Numbered from the stretch's first letter, positions 34,613 through 44,658 are shown. The stretch: DNA of 64,000 nt from Chromatiales bacterium (GCA_002729495.1 PBYE01000064.1:1-64000); one strand, 5' to 3'. Made by a program: numbers and translations. The notes: generated by a model from the sequence alone, not told the origin.

Positions 34613-37000
34613 TCAGCACGCCTTGGTGATCGCCTTGCGCATTTCATCCATGGATTCGTAGCGTTTTACCTTGTCGATTTCCATGGCTTTATGAACAACG
34701 TTTGCGAGCTTCTTCGGAATATCCGGATTGAGCTCGTCGCAACGCGGGCATTTACCCTGCACGTGCTGGTACATAACGGCCATATGGTCGCCTTTCGTAT
34801 AGGGCGGCGTGCCGGTCAGCATTTCGTAGAAAATTACGGCCAGGCTGTATATGTCAGACCGATGGTCGACCTGTTTGCCAAGAATTTGTTCCGGAGCCAT
34901 ATATTTAGGTGACCCGATCACGTAGCCGGTCTTGGTCAACTGGGTATCGCCGGAACCCTGTGCAGCTGCCACACCGAAGTCCACTATCTTCAGCAGACCG
35001 TCGTCGTTGATCAACACGTTCGCTGGTTTAAGGTCACGGTGAATAATGCCTACCTGGTGCGCCACAGCCATACCTGTTGCAACATCCTTGGCCCAACCTG
35101 CCGCCTTGTCGATTGGCAGGGGGATGTTGCCGGCTACCTCGGCGCCCAGTGTATGGGACGGGAAATATTCCATCGAAATAGCATAGCTGCCTGACAAATG
35201 CAGAAAATCATAAATACGAATAACGTTCTTATGCGTAATCTTGCGTGAGAAGCGGAGTTCGTGCACGAAGCGTTTCAGCATCTCCTCGTCGGTTGCGAAG
35301 TTGGCATTCAGGAACTTGAGAATCAACCGTTCTTCAACGACCGTGTCCTCCACAAGTATTACGGTACCAAAGGCACCTTTACCAATTTTCTCGATATAGC
35401 TGTAACGGTTTTCTATAAGATCGCCTGTTTTGAGTGTACTCAAATCGATTTGCGCGGTTGTCGCGGGGGCCATATCGCGCGCCAGCTTCTTCATGCCTGA
35501 CTCGTCGATCAGCATGGTGTGCGCAGGCTCGGCCATCCGGCGGGCTTTTTCGTCGGCCTCGATCACGGATTCGGAGTAACGGTTCTCGATTTTCTCGATC
35601 GCATCACGTGCGGCGCTGACAATGTTATCGTTGCTGACAGACAGCAACGGCTGGATCTGGGTGCGGATCTGCTCGACATTCGCATCATTAACCAGCTGCG
35701 AAAGCGCGGTGACCGTGGCGCCGATAATGTCAGGCTCGGGGCGCTGAAAGATTCCCAATAGTTTTGGAACGACCTGCGAATCACCCAGCTTGCCGAGGGC
35801 CCGCACGACGCTCGGGATGGCTTTCGGGTTGCCATCCAGCATCTCAACCAGGCGCGGAATGGCGGCAAGGTTGCCGATCTCGGCAAGGGCGTCGACGGCC
35901 CGTTCACTAACCCACCAGTCCTCGTCACGGGTCGCCGCGATCAGGTGTTCGACTGCCGCTTCATCCTTGGTCTGGTTGAGGATCTCGATCGCGGAGCGGC
36001 GGATGTTTTCGTCGTCATCTCCGATCAGCTCCATAACAGCTTGAAGTACTTTCGGTCCACCGATATTGGCTAGCGCATCGCATGCCCTCGAGCGCACCCA
36101 CCAGTCACCGTCGCCGATCGCAACCAACAGATACTTGATCGATGCGGGTTCCGCAATCTCGTTGAGCACTTCTACCGCCGATCTGCGCGTGTACTCGGAT
36201 TCGTCCTGGAGAACGCCTACGAGGTGCTTGATGGTATCGGGGTGGCGTAGTTTTATGACGAGTTCGACGGCCTTGCTCTGGACATCAAGGTCGGGATCCA
36301 GGAGGAGGGAACAAATAAGTTCAATGTTGTGGTCGGCCTTCATATTGCCAAGCGCTTCGAGTGCCGCGGCGCGTACCTGCCGGTTGCCGTCACTGAGCAG
36401 GCCCTCCAGCGCGTGTATGACTTCGGGCGCATTGAACTTTGAGAGGATGCCCACGAGATGTACGCGGGCAGAATGGTCGTGGCCCCCGAGGCGAGCGATC
36501 AGGTCGGGCATCAGGTCGTCAGTAGCCTTTTCGCCAATCATTTTAAAAAGGGCTGACTTTTCACGCGGCTCGAGCTGGTAAGCGGTTTTCAATAACAGTC
36601 GCACGCTCAGGCGATCCAGGTGCGAGCGCATGACGTCGAGCAAGGCGTGCGTAGCTACGTCGTCAACCGTCAGCATCTGGGTCAGCTTGTCGACCGTGTA
36701 TTCCTGCGACGACGACAAGGCCCAGGCGACGCCGGCAACGCAGCGTTCGTTCGCAGCCCTTAGCCCCTGTGCGACAGCTTTAAAGGTTTGGTCGTTAACC
36801 TGTGCGGTCAGCGCATCGACTATACCGATGGTCTGGTGACGATCGGCTCCTGCCAGCGCGTCGATAAGGATCGGTATTGCACCGGGACCGCTGTTCTTCA
36901 GGCTTCGTAACGCCTTCTGGGCGACAGGCGTATTTGCGCCCGGTTCCGCCAGTAATTGCGTGATAAATCGTTCTGCTTTTAGTGCACTGAGAAACTTCAT
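34613..37000 (-). CDS. HEAT-repeat protein fused to a Ser/Thr protein kinase
   Basis: A 795-residue protein. Residues about 20-500 are a run of HEAT/PBS-lyase-like helical repeats of about 31 residues, with recurring blocks such as VRAAALEALGNM and DDENIRRSAIEILNQT. Residues 531-795 are a complete eukaryotic-like kinase: glycine loop GKGAFG, Lys near 562, HRDLKPAN at 654-661, DFG at 674-676, APE and HRSDIYSL. No membrane segment is seen after the kinase. CPRC near 751 is a possible metal pair. The ATG at 37000 is preferred; a frame open to 37246 adds unrelated residues. It heads the operon with two PilT-like ATPases, so it may control pilus retraction. Confidence 0.9.
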   Translation of the reverse strand: MKFLSALKAERFITQLLAEPGANTPVAQKALRSLKNSGPGAIPILIDALAGADRHQTIGIVDALTAQVNDQTFKAVAQGLRAANERCVAGVAWALSSSQEYTVDKLTQMLTVDDVATHALLDVMRSHLDRLSVRLLLKTAYQLEPREKSALFKMIGEKATDDLMPDLIARLGGHDHSARVHLVGILSKFNAPEVIHALEGLLSDGNRQVRAAALEALGNMKADHNIELICSLLLDPDLDVQSKAVELVIKLRHPDTIKHLVGVLQDESEYTRRSAVEVLNEIAEPASIKYLLVAIGDGDWWVRSRACDALANIGGPKVLQAVMELIGDDDENIRRSAIEILNQTKDEAAVEHLIAATRDEDWWVSERAVDALAEIGNLAAIPRLVEMLDGNPKAIPSVVRALGKLGDSQVVPKLLGIFQRPEPDIIGATVTALSQLVNDANVEQIRTQIQPLLSVSNDNIVSAARDAIEKIENRYSESVIEADEKARRMAEPAHTMLIDESGMKKLARDMAPATTAQIDLSTLKTGDLIENRYSYIEKIGKGAFGTVILVEDTVVEERLILKFLNANFATDEEMLKRFVHELRFSRKITHKNVIRIYDFLHLSGSYAISMEYFPSHTLGAEVAGNIPLPIDKAAGWAKDVATGMAVAHQVGIIHRDLKPANVLINDDGLLKIVDFGVAAAQGSGDTQLTKTGYVIGSPKYMAPEQILGKQVDHRSDIYSLAVIFYEMLTGTPPYTKGDHMAVMYQHVQGKCPRCDELNPDIPKKLANVVHKAMEIDKVKRYESMDEMRKAITKAC

Positions 37001-37200
37001 TCGCATTCTGTCTGTCCGGTCATATAAATGGTTGTCATTCCCGTAAGGGGGCATTCCTTTCGCTATTGCAAAAGACGTATAAACCGGCTTTCCGTGATCA
37101 TGGGCGCCATCCAGAAACCAGCTGGCGGCGTTGATTTCCGTCGCAGTCCAGCCGGTTTCAAACTTTCGCGCACGGCCCCGGAGAGCCCTCCTCATTGAGG

Positions 37201-37206
37201 TACAAT
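37201..37206 (+). promoter_or_regulatory. Possible -10 element for mrp
   Basis: TACAAT lies 45 bases before the mrp start in the 251-base divergent gap with the kinase gene. No clear -35 hexamer is seen at the expected spacing, so support is weak. Confidence 0.25.
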
Positions 37207-37251
37207 GTCGCGCTTTGACCGGCCTGCTCACTGTTAAATGCGTCACAAAAA

Positions 37252-38343
37252 ATGCCTGCGACTTTACAGAATGACTTGAAAAATCGGCTGGCCGGCATAG
37301 ATCTGCCCTGGTCAGGGGAGAGCCTGTTGGATGCCGGGGCAGTTGTTGAAGCCAATGGCGACAAGGGTTTCAAGGTGTCGGTCCGGCTGGGTTATCCGGC
37401 CCAGGTGTCGGCTGAGCGCCTGCAGGAGCGAATCCGACAGGTTTTCAGTGATGCGGCCGGATCCCCGGATGTAGTCCTCGAAATCGACGGCAATGTATAC
37501 GCACATGCGGTCCAGGGCGCGCTTGCCCCGGTACCGGGTGTCACGAACATTATCGTTGTTTCATCAGCCAAGGGCGGAGTCGGCAAGTCGACCATTGCGG
37601 CGAACCTTGCCTTGTCGCTTGCCCATGAAGGAGCGCGGGTCGGGGTGCTTGATGCCGACATCTACGGTCCGAGTCAGCCAATTATGTTGGGTATTTCCGG
37701 CGAGCAGCCGGTCAGCCGCGATGGTAAATCTTTCGAGCCGCTGCAGGCGCACGGCCTGCAGGTTATTTCCATTGGTTGTCTTATCGATACGGAACAACCT
37801 ATGGTCTGGCGAGGCCCCATGGTGACTCAGGCGTTCCACCAGCTTCTGTTCCAGACTAACTGGAATGAACTCGACTACCTGGTTGTGGACATGCCGCCGG
37901 GAACTGGCGATATTCAGCTCACGCTGGGTCAGAAGGCGCCGGTCAGCGGCGCGATTATAGTGACCACTCCGCAGGATATCGCGCTTGCCGATGCACTGCG
38001 CGGGCTTCGCATGTTTGAAAAGGTAAAAATTCCTGTCCTGGGGCTGGTCGAAAATATGGGCAGCTTTATCTGCCCTGGTTGCGGTGAAGTTACCCCCTTG
38101 TTCGGAGACGGTGGCGGCGCGTTAGTCGCCGCAAAGAATGAACTGCCGTTGCTTGGCAGCTTGCCACTGGATATGCGGATCAGGCAGGAGACAGATAATG
38201 GTAAGCCAACGGTGATCGTGGAACCCGATTCGGCGCTTGGTCTGGCATTTCGGGATATGGCATTAAACACGGTGGCACAATTGGCGAAAAGACCGCGGGA
38301 ATACAAGGGCGCTTTTGCCGGAATCAAGATCGAAGAAGCCTGA
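37252..38343 (+). CDS. apbC: Iron-sulfur cluster carrier protein Mrp/ApbC
   Basis: A 363-residue P-loop ATPase of the Mrp/NBP35 family. An N-terminal MIP18-like (DUF59) domain of about 90 residues precedes the deviant Walker A motif SSAKGGVGKST near residue 103-113. The conserved CPGC pair in GSFICPGCGE near 266-269 binds a bridging [4Fe-4S] cluster in the dimer, and MPPGTGDIQLTLGQ is present. It hands clusters to apo-proteins. It is divergent from the kinase operon and is followed by dcd. Confidence 0.95.
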   Translation: MPATLQNDLKNRLAGIDLPWSGESLLDAGAVVEANGDKGFKVSVRLGYPAQVSAERLQERIRQVFSDAAGSPDVVLEIDGNVYAHAVQGALAPVPGVTNIIVVSSAKGGVGKSTIAANLALSLAHEGARVGVLDADIYGPSQPIMLGISGEQPVSRDGKSFEPLQAHGLQVISIGCLIDTEQPMVWRGPMVTQAFHQLLFQTNWNELDYLVVDMPPGTGDIQLTLGQKAPVSGAIIVTTPQDIALADALRGLRMFEKVKIPVLGLVENMGSFICPGCGEVTPLFGDGGGALVAAKNELPLLGSLPLDMRIRQETDNGKPTVIVEPDSALGLAFRDMALNTVAQLAKRPREYKGAFAGIKIEEA

Positions 38344-38387
38344 GATAAAGGCGGCAAACAAGACGCTAAGAAAGCGAGGGAAGGTGG

Positions 38388-38954
38388 ATGACAATAAAGT
38401 CGGACCGGTGGATTCGTCGCATGGCGGATGAACATGGAATGATCGAACCGTTCGAACCAGGCCAGGTGCGCAAGAATGGCACAGGTCGGATCGTATCGTA
38501 CGGCACGTCAAGCTACGGATACGATGTTCGATGTGCTGCTGATTTTAAGGTATTCACGAATATTAATTCGGCGGTTGTAGACCCGAAAGATTTTGATGCG
38601 AACAGTTTTGTGGATATCGCAACGGATATCTGCATCATTCCACCCAATTCTTTTGCATTAGCCCGGACGGTCGAATATTTCCGCATTCCCCGCAATGTTC
38701 TGACCATTTGCCTTGGTAAATCGACATACGCGCGTTGCGGGATCATCGTAAATGTGACTCCGCTGGAACCCGAGTGGGAAGGGCATGTGACCCTCGAGTT
38801 CTCCAATACGACCCCGTTGCCCGCCAAGATTTATGCGAATGAAGGTGTCGCACAGATGCTGTTCTTCGAGTCCGACGAAGAATGCGAGAGTTCATATGCA
38901 GATCGCGGGGGCAAGTACCAGGGGCAGACTGGGGTTACATTGCCCAAGACCTGA
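38388..38954 (+). CDS. dcd: dCTP deaminase
   Basis: A 188-residue dCTP deaminase, the length of the E. coli enzyme. It deaminates dCTP to dUTP, feeding thymidylate synthesis. Visible are [11 protein letters not shown], the catalytic segment [20 protein letters not shown] with its Glu, and EGVAQMLFF. It lies 44 bases after apbC with AGGGAAGG before the ATG and is convergent with purN, three bases apart. Confidence 0.96.
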   Translation: MTIKSDRWIRRMADEHGMIEPFEPGQVRKNGTGRIVSYGTSSYGYDVRCAADFKVFTNINSAVVDPKDFDANSFVDIATDICIIPPNSFALARTVEYFRIPRNVLTICLGKSTYARCGIIVNVTPLEPEWEGHVTLEFSNTTPLPAKIYANEGVAQMLFFESDEECESSYADRGGKYQGQTGVTLPKT

Positions 38955-38957
38955 GCG

Positions 38958-39614
38958 TTAAGCTTCGTCTTCGATAATCGCTGCGTCGATTTCTTTGCCA
39001 TCCATAACAACGCTTCCGTCCCGAAGTTCCAGCCGGCCTTCGGCAATCCAGCCGATTACTTTGGAGTAAATGCTGTATTCGCCTGTTTGAACACGTTCGC
39101 GCAGTTTCGCTTCGGTATCGTCCGGTCCGATCCTGATGCGGTATTGCAGGATCGTGGGGCCGGCATCCAGTTCAGGTATAACGTAATGTACGGTTGTGCC
39201 GTGCCATTTTTCGCCTGCGTCGAGTACCCGACTATAAGTATCCAGCCCCGTGTACCCGGGTAACAACGAAGGATGTATGTTCAGCATCCGGCCCCTGTAT
39301 TTATTTACAACCGGTGTGGCCAGTATGCGCATGTAGCCGGCCAGCACGACCAGGTCAGGTTCAAGCCGGGACAGGGCGAGTTCGAGTTCTGTATCGAACT
39401 TGTCGCGGCTGGTAAATGAAGTGAAATCAACAACAACTGTTTCCAGGCAGGCTTTGTGTGCACGTTCCAGACCAAGGGCGTCCGGGTTGTCACTGACAAC
39501 GCCAACGATATCAATATCAAGTTTCCCGCTTTCGACCTGGTTAATGATTGCCTGCAGGTTGGTGCCGCTGCCGGATAAGAGAACCGCGACACGCAGTTTG
39601 ACACCTGGACTCAT
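38958..39614 (-). CDS. purN: Phosphoribosylglycinamide formyltransferase
   Basis: A 218-residue 10-formyl-THF-dependent GAR transformylase, third step of purine synthesis. The phosphate loop [12 protein letters not shown] is near residue 12-23. The catalytic triad appears as Asn-His in [15 protein letters not shown] and Asp in [13 protein letters not shown]. Its ATG overlaps the purM stop by four bases, so the two are translated together. Confidence 0.96.
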   Translation of the reverse strand: MSPGVKLRVAVLLSGSGTNLQAIINQVESGKLDIDIVGVVSDNPDALGLERAHKACLETVVVDFTSFTSRDKFDTELELALSRLEPDLVVLAGYMRILATPVVNKYRGRMLNIHPSLLPGYTGLDTYSRVLDAGEKWHGTTVHYVIPELDAGPTILQYRIRIGPDDTEAKLRERVQTGEYSIYSKVIGWIAEGRLELRDGSVVMDGKEIDAAIIEDEA

Positions 39615-40645
39615 GTGTTGATGTTTACCTGACCGTTTCCTGCTGTTATTGAGCCGACAATCGTGGCCGTTTCACCACTTGCATTGAGTTCCGCTACCGC
39701 GGCATCTGCATGGTCGGCAGGTACTATTGCCATCATACCGAGGCCGCAGTTGAATGTGCGCAACATTTCAGTCTCGGCAACGGCACCCTGTTCCTGCAGC
39801 CAGTCAAAAATTGCAGGCCGTTCCCATGTGCCTGTTTCAACATTCGCATCGACGCTGTTACTGAGTACGCGTGCCAGGTTCTCCGGAATGCCGCCGCCGG
39901 TGATATGTGCGAGGCCGTGAACCGGAACTGCCTTTATTAAACCAAGAACCGCGCTCACGTAGATGCGGGTGGGGGTCAGCAGTGCTGCACCGAGCGTTGT
40001 GTCTTCCCACACACTGCCTGCATCCATGTTGCTGTCTTCCAGAATTTTTCGGATCAGTGAATAGCCGTTGGAATGCGGCCCGGATGAAGCGACCCCGATG
40101 ATGGAATCACCCGGGGCCACCTGGCTGCCGTCTATGATGTCGGATTTTTCAACAACACCGACACAAAAGCCGGCCAGGTCGTAATCATCGCCTGCATACA
40201 TTCCCGGCAGCTCGGCCGTTTCACCGCCGATCAATGCGGCACCGGACTGTTGGCAGCCGTCCGCGATACCGCTGATGACATCCGCCGCTATGTCTTCATC
40301 GAGCTGTCCGCAGCCAAAGTAGTCAAGAAAAAATAGTGGCTCAGCGCCCTGTACGATAACGTCGTTGGCGCACATCGCAACGAGGTCGATGCCTACCGTG
40401 TCGTGTTTACCCAGGGCAATTGCAAGCCTTAGCTTGGTACCCACTCCATCGGTACCGGAGACCAGTACCGGCTCCCTGTATGCTGACTTATCCAGCTCAA
40501 ACAGGCCGCCGAATCCCCCTATGTTTCCCAGTACTCCCGCCCGGTGGGTCGCTTTGACGAGCGGCTTAATTCGCTCGATCAGGCGGTTTCCTGCATCGAT
40601 ATCGACGCCGGCATCACGGTACGTGGCTGATTTTGCTTGATTCAT
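39611..40645 (-). CDS. purM: Phosphoribosylformylglycinamidine cyclo-ligase
   Basis: A 344-residue AIR synthetase, fifth step of purine synthesis, of the same length as in E. coli. Visible are the N-terminal [20 protein letters not shown], the ATP-site block [24 protein letters not shown] and [14 protein letters not shown]. The purM-purN order on one strand is the gammaproteobacterial norm. It is divergent from the DUF2066 gene, as in many relatives. Confidence 0.96.
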   Translation of the reverse strand: MNQAKSATYRDAGVDIDAGNRLIERIKPLVKATHRAGVLGNIGGFGGLFELDKSAYREPVLVSGTDGVGTKLRLAIALGKHDTVGIDLVAMCANDVIVQGAEPLFFLDYFGCGQLDEDIAADVISGIADGCQQSGAALIGGETAELPGMYAGDDYDLAGFCVGVVEKSDIIDGSQVAPGDSIIGVASSGPHSNGYSLIRKILEDSNMDAGSVWEDTTLGAALLTPTRIYVSAVLGLIKAVPVHGLAHITGGGIPENLARVLSNSVDANVETGTWERPAIFDWLQEQGAVAETEMLRTFNCGLGMMAIVPADHADAAVAELNASGETATIVGSITAGNGQVNINT

Positions 40646-40731
40646 GCTTCGTGTTTCAGGTTTAGGCGGGATCTTGTGGCAAGGGCCTGATTCTCTCCGG
40701 CTTCGCCGGCTGCAACGGTATAATAAATTAA

Positions 40732-41850
40732 ATGAACGTGCGCGGAGTAAAGAATAAGAATTTCTGTGTCACCGGCGCCTGCGGCCGGCCGGTATTTTTC
40801 TGCTTGATGGTGCTGGCGGCTATCGGCGGCCTTACTGTCAATGCGCAGGCGGCCCGGGTCGACGATCTGTACGGTGCCATCGGCAATCTCCCCAAAGCCG
40901 GCGCCCAGCTAAATGTCGCCTTTGACGAGGCCTTGAGCCAGGTCCTCGTCAAGGTAACGGGGCTACCTGAACTGGGTGGCCCGGGCGCGCGGAACAGCCT
41001 GTTCGCCGATTCGGCCCGCGTTGTGCAGCGCTACAGCATGCTGTCCGATACGGAAGTACGGGTCGAGTTTGATTCGAAGGCAGTTCGAAACGTTCTCGAC
41101 AGGGCGGGTCAACCGGTCTGGGGCCGTGACCGGCCACTTGTTGCCCTCTGGCTTGCGATTGATGCGGGTGGCGGTCAGCGGGTAATTCTTGCGGAGGGGT
41201 CGCGGACCCCGATCGCCACTGATCCGGATGCCCTCGAACGGGTGTGTAACGATCTTGAAACCGTCGCTGATCAACGCGGTTTGCCGATAGTCCTGCCGCT
41301 GGCAGACGCACAGGACCTGCGGCAGGTTTCCTTCTCAGATCTCTGGGGCGATTTCCGGCAACCGGTTGTAGCCGCTTCAAAACGGTACGGTGCGGAGGCT
41401 GTTCTCATCGGCAGAACCCGGAGCCTCGATCCTGTTCAGCAGGGTGTGCGCTGGACCCTGGTAGCGGGTGATGAGCAGGCGAGTTGGCAGGGTGATCTCG
41501 CTAACGGGCCCGCCTATGCCGCCGAGTTTTTCGCGCAACGCCTTGCCACCTACGCGGACTCAGCCGGGGCTTTACGAGTCCTGGTGACAGATGTCGACAG
41601 TCTTGATGCCTACGGTCAGCTACAAAATTATTTTGGCTCACTTAATATCGTTGAAAGCGCTTCTGTCGTGCGCGTGAATGGTGATAGTGTTGAATTCGAA
41701 CTCGTGGTGCGTGGAGATTTGAGCCGTCTGAGCCGCGCGCTGGACGCAAATCGACAGTTACAATCGGTCGCCATCCGTGCCGCGGAGGAATATCTCAATA
41801 CCATTAGTCGCAGGCCTGATCTTGTCTATGCCTGGTCAACTAAACAGTGA
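40732..41850 (+). CDS. DUF2066 domain-containing exported protein
   Basis: A 372-residue protein of unknown function. The N-terminus (about residues 20-40) is a signal peptide or anchor ending VNAQA, so it is probably periplasmic. The family block [21 protein letters not shown] near 60-80 identifies DUF2066. It is commonly found between purM and hda in Gammaproteobacteria, as here. No catalytic motif is visible to me. Confidence 0.85.
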   Translation: MNVRGVKNKNFCVTGACGRPVFFCLMVLAAIGGLTVNAQAARVDDLYGAIGNLPKAGAQLNVAFDEALSQVLVKVTGLPELGGPGARNSLFADSARVVQRYSMLSDTEVRVEFDSKAVRNVLDRAGQPVWGRDRPLVALWLAIDAGGGQRVILAEGSRTPIATDPDALERVCNDLETVADQRGLPIVLPLADAQDLRQVSFSDLWGDFRQPVVAASKRYGAEAVLIGRTRSLDPVQQGVRWTLVAGDEQASWQGDLANGPAYAAEFFAQRLATYADSAGALRVLVTDVDSLDAYGQLQNYFGSLNIVESASVVRVNGDSVEFELVVRGDLSRLSRALDANRQLQSVAIRAAEEYLNTISRRPDLVYAWSTKQ

Positions 41851-41865
41851 TGGTTTGAAAGGGTG

Positions 41866-42432
41866 ATGCAACTTCTGCAACTATCTAATTTGCCGAACCT
41901 GATCTGCATAATCCGTACCCTGCTGATTGTGCCCATCGTCCACTTCCTGGTCGGGGGAAACTTTGAAGAAGCCCTGGTACTGATCGTCATCGCCGGTTTG
42001 TCGGACGGTCTCGATGGCTTCCTCGCCCGGCGCTTCGACTGGACGTCACGGATCGGGGCGTTACTGGACCCGATGGCCGACAAACTGCTGTTCGTTTCCG
42101 TGTTCGGAGCGCTCACCTGGACCGGGTTGATACCGGTGTGGTTATTTGCCGTCGTGGTCGGGAGGGACGTCATTATCGTCGGGGGCTCTCTCGCTTACGA
42201 ACTCGTCGTCGGGCCACTCGAACCGACTCCGTCCAATGTCGGCAAGCTCAACACGGTCATTGCGCTTTTTTATCTTTTTTTTGTCGTTGCCTGGGAGACC
42301 TACGGCTGGCCACCACAGATCAGTATCACGGTCGCTGGCGCGGGTGTATTCGTGGTGAGCCTGGTCAGCGGGCTGGATTACGTGCTGACCTGGTACCGGA
42401 GGGCAGCCGTTGTGCGGGGAGCTGAACAATGA
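41866..42432 (+). CDS. CDP-alcohol phosphatidyltransferase family membrane protein
   Basis: A 188-residue polytopic inner-membrane protein with the family signature DGLDGFLARRFDWTSRIG continuing to LDPMADKL, the DGxxAR-x8-G-x3-D-x3-D pattern that binds CDP-alcohol through metals. It could be a phosphatidylglycerophosphate or cardiolipin-type synthase; length fits the PgsA group. A GTG three bases earlier is an alternative start. It overlaps hda by four bases, which makes an operon DUF2066-CDP-alcohol transferase-hda. Confidence 0.88.
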   Translation: MQLLQLSNLPNLICIIRTLLIVPIVHFLVGGNFEEALVLIVIAGLSDGLDGFLARRFDWTSRIGALLDPMADKLLFVSVFGALTWTGLIPVWLFAVVVGRDVIIVGGSLAYELVVGPLEPTPSNVGKLNTVIALFYLFFVVAWETYGWPPQISITVAGAGVFVVSLVSGLDYVLTWYRRAAVVRGAEQ

Positions 42433-43145
42433 CGCAACATGCGCACGACAACATGCAGCAGCTTGCCCTCGATCTGAAGCTCGCGGATTTCGCGGTATTT
42501 GAAACCTTTCATGCCGGTCCGAACGCGCTTGTGCTCGAAGCCGTGCACGAGGTTTCTACCGACCCGAATCCACAGCTTGCATGGATCTGGGGTGGCGAAG
42601 GAAGCGGTCGTTCACACTTGCTGCAGGCCGCTGTTGCCGCTGCCGGCGAGGGGGGTCGCGCCTGCGCCTGGCTGCCATTGACGGATACCAGCGAAGTCCG
42701 GCCGGCGTTCCTGGAGGGCATGGGCGCGCTTGATCTTTTGTGCATAGACGATATTGACCACGTCGCAGGTTATGCAGAATGGGAGCGATCGTTGTTTCGC
42801 CTGCTCGAAGATCTCCGTGAGCAGGGCGGCAGTCTGCTGGTAAGTGCATCGGGCCCGCCCGTTGATGCGGGCTTTATGCTGCCTGACCTTGCCTCGCGGC
42901 TGGCATCGGGACCGACATGGAAGCTGCAATATATGGACGATGCTGACAGGCTCGCGGCTCTGCAGTTACGCGCGAACTGGCGAGGGCTCGATTTACCCGA
43001 TGAAACCGGACACTACCTCATGCGCCGGGTCAATCGCGGCAGCAACGCATTATTTGAATTGCTGGACCGACTTGATGGTGCGGCGTTGACGGCGCAGCGA
43101 AAACTAACCATTCCGTTTGTTAAGTCAGTGCTGGAAGCTGATTAA
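42429..43145 (+). CDS. hda: DnaA regulatory inactivator Hda
   Basis: A 238-residue DnaA-like AAA+ protein without the C-terminal DNA-binding domain, the hallmark of Hda. An N-terminal clamp-binding segment MQQLALDLKL (usual QL[S/P]L form) is followed by a Walker A variant WGGEGSGRSHLL near residue 56-67, and Walker B LDLLCIDDIDHVAG. With the beta clamp it stimulates ATP hydrolysis by DnaA after initiation. The Walker A Lys is replaced by Arg (GSGRS). Confidence 0.9.
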   Translation: MTQHAHDNMQQLALDLKLADFAVFETFHAGPNALVLEAVHEVSTDPNPQLAWIWGGEGSGRSHLLQAAVAAAGEGGRACAWLPLTDTSEVRPAFLEGMGALDLLCIDDIDHVAGYAEWERSLFRLLEDLREQGGSLLVSASGPPVDAGFMLPDLASRLASGPTWKLQYMDDADRLAALQLRANWRGLDLPDETGHYLMRRVNRGSNALFELLDRLDGAALTAQRKLTIPFVKSVLEAD

Positions 43146-43155
43146 GGCGGGTTCG

Positions 43156-43926
43156 ATGCTTAAACGGCAGGTGATTAAGTGGGTGGTTCGCACAGTCGGC
43201 GGCCTGCTGTTGATCCTGTTGGCTTTCGTGACATATACCCGATTTCCCTCGGGCGCGATTGGCGCAGAACTCGAACTCGATCCGGCAGCAGAGTATGTCG
43301 TCATACTGCTGCACGGTGTGGGTGGCGAGGAAAGCCCGGTACTTTTAGAAATTGCGGAAAGCTTTCGCGTGGGACTGAAAGCGTTGCCCGCGACCGAGGT
43401 TGTGTACTACCACTGGGCCCCCTGGTCTGACAGCTATCTGCGCAGCGGCGCGCACGGGGTCGTGCTCGCAAGACAACTGGCCCGCGAACTCGCGACACTC
43501 CCCAACCTGCGCCACATTCGCCTGATAACGCACAGCGCCGGGGCGAGATTCCCCGATCCCCTGTGCGAAACCTATAAAAATCTGGTGGCGAAGCCGGCAC
43601 ATATAGAAGCGACATTTATCGATGGAATGGGTATGCGCGGCTTTCTGGATTACACATACGGTTACCGTAACTTCGGCAGGTGCGTGGATTTTGCGAGCGC
43701 TTATTTTACGCACGATGCGGAAGCTCCGGCCACCAACGAACCGCTTGACCACGCCTATAACACCGACGTAAGCGATGCGCCCGGCCGGGCGGAGTCGGGG
43801 CTCGATGCCCACCGCTGGCCGCTCGGGTATTTTCTTGCCGAACTCGACAAGAATCAGATGCAGCCCGGCGCACGTTCGCATACCGGCTTAGCGCGAGGGA
43901 CGGTCGTACGGATTAACGCAGACTAG
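43156..43926 (+). CDS. Membrane-anchored alpha/beta-hydrolase-like protein
   Basis: A 256-residue protein with an N-terminal membrane anchor (about residues 9-27), then a lipase-like domain. LLHGVGG near 49-55 is the oxyanion-hole type motif, and ITHSAGARF near 124-132 has the nucleophile Ser in an H-S-A-G elbow. A late conserved His is present in GLDAHRWPLGYF. The domain would be periplasmic or attached to the outer face. Lipase, esterase or thioesterase activity is possible. The ATG at 43156 has GGCGGG upstream; it starts ten bases after hda. Confidence 0.65.
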   Translation: MLKRQVIKWVVRTVGGLLLILLAFVTYTRFPSGAIGAELELDPAAEYVVILLHGVGGEESPVLLEIAESFRVGLKALPATEVVYYHWAPWSDSYLRSGAHGVVLARQLARELATLPNLRHIRLITHSAGARFPDPLCETYKNLVAKPAHIEATFIDGMGMRGFLDYTYGYRNFGRCVDFASAYFTHDAEAPATNEPLDHAYNTDVSDAPGRAESGLDAHRWPLGYFLAELDKNQMQPGARSHTGLARGTVVRINAD

Positions 43927-43943
43927 AATACAGAACCGGTACG

Positions 43944-44309
43944 TCAGTCATCAGCGCGCGCTGTGAGTATTTCAAGCACGCCTTCAGGTGGGCGACCTAT
44001 GCGGGCGCCTTTGTCTGTAACAACAATGGGGCGCTGAATTACCCGGGGATTTGCAGCCAGCCAGCGAGCCAGCCCGGCGTCATCCAGACCCTCCAGGTCT
44101 GCTTGCGCTGCTTTATATTCGTCTTCGCCGGTACGCATCAACTCATGTACGCCAATCCCAAGCTGAGCACAAATATTAACTAGGGTGTCGGCATCCGGCG
44201 GTGTTTGCAGGTACTCGATAATATCCGGATTTATGCCGCGCTCATTCAACAGGGCTAACGTCTGGCGTGATTTGGAACAATGCGGGTTATGATAAATTTT
44301 TACGGGCAT
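43944..44309 (-). CDS. arsC: Glutaredoxin-dependent arsenate reductase (ArsC family)
   Basis: A 121-residue ArsC, thioredoxin fold. The active-site loop HNPHCSKSR holds the single catalytic Cys near residue 11, and RPIVV carries a conserved Arg. It reduces arsenate to arsenite using glutathione and glutaredoxin. No arsR, arsB or acr3 gene is adjacent, so it is a stand-alone copy, and some such proteins have other substrates. Divergent from the acylphosphatase. Confidence 0.88.
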   Translation of the reverse strand: MPVKIYHNPHCSKSRQTLALLNERGINPDIIEYLQTPPDADTLVNICAQLGIGVHELMRTGEDEYKAAQADLEGLDDAGLARWLAANPRVIQRPIVVTDKGARIGRPPEGVLEILTARADD

Positions 44310-44379
44310 GATGCAGGCCCTTATTTTTTTGGGCCGCTGATTTTAGCCTGTGTATCTGGCCAACAGAAAGTTGATTTTT

Positions 44380-44658
44380 ATGACTGTAGTCGCAAGACGT
44401 TTCCTGGTAAGCGGTCGAGTGCAGGGCGTATTTTTTCGCGCCAGTACCCGCGATGAGGCAGAACGGCTCGGTTTGCGGGGTGCTGCTACCAACCTGCCGG
44501 ACGGCAGGGTCGAAGTGCTGGCAGCCGGCGAAGACGCCGCGGTAAATGCTTTTGGGAAATGGTTGGAAACGGGTCCGCCGTTGGCGGATGTGGTTGCAGT
44601 TGAGTCCGAGCCTGCGGATGAGTCCGATATGCCCGCCGATTTTCGTTGTGCCGGATGA
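44380..44658 (+). CDS. Acylphosphatase
   Basis: A 92-residue acylphosphatase hydrolysing carboxyl-phosphate bonds. The phosphate loop with catalytic Arg is VSGRVQGVFFRAST near residue 9-22, and the catalytic Asn is in GAATNLPDGRVEV. The ATG at 44380 gives the standard N-terminus. It lies between arsC and the lytic transglycosylase, convergent with the latter. Confidence 0.92.
   Translation: MTVVARRFLVSGRVQGVFFRASTRDEAERLGLRGAATNLPDGRVEVLAAGEDAAVNAFGKWLETGPPLADVVAVESEPADESDMPADFRCAG

Noticed and set aside
37001-37246. N-terminal extension of the HEAT-kinase protein by 82 residues
   Set aside because: The extension is low in helical-repeat character, rich in Arg and unlike the repeats, and would cover the promoter region of divergent apbC.
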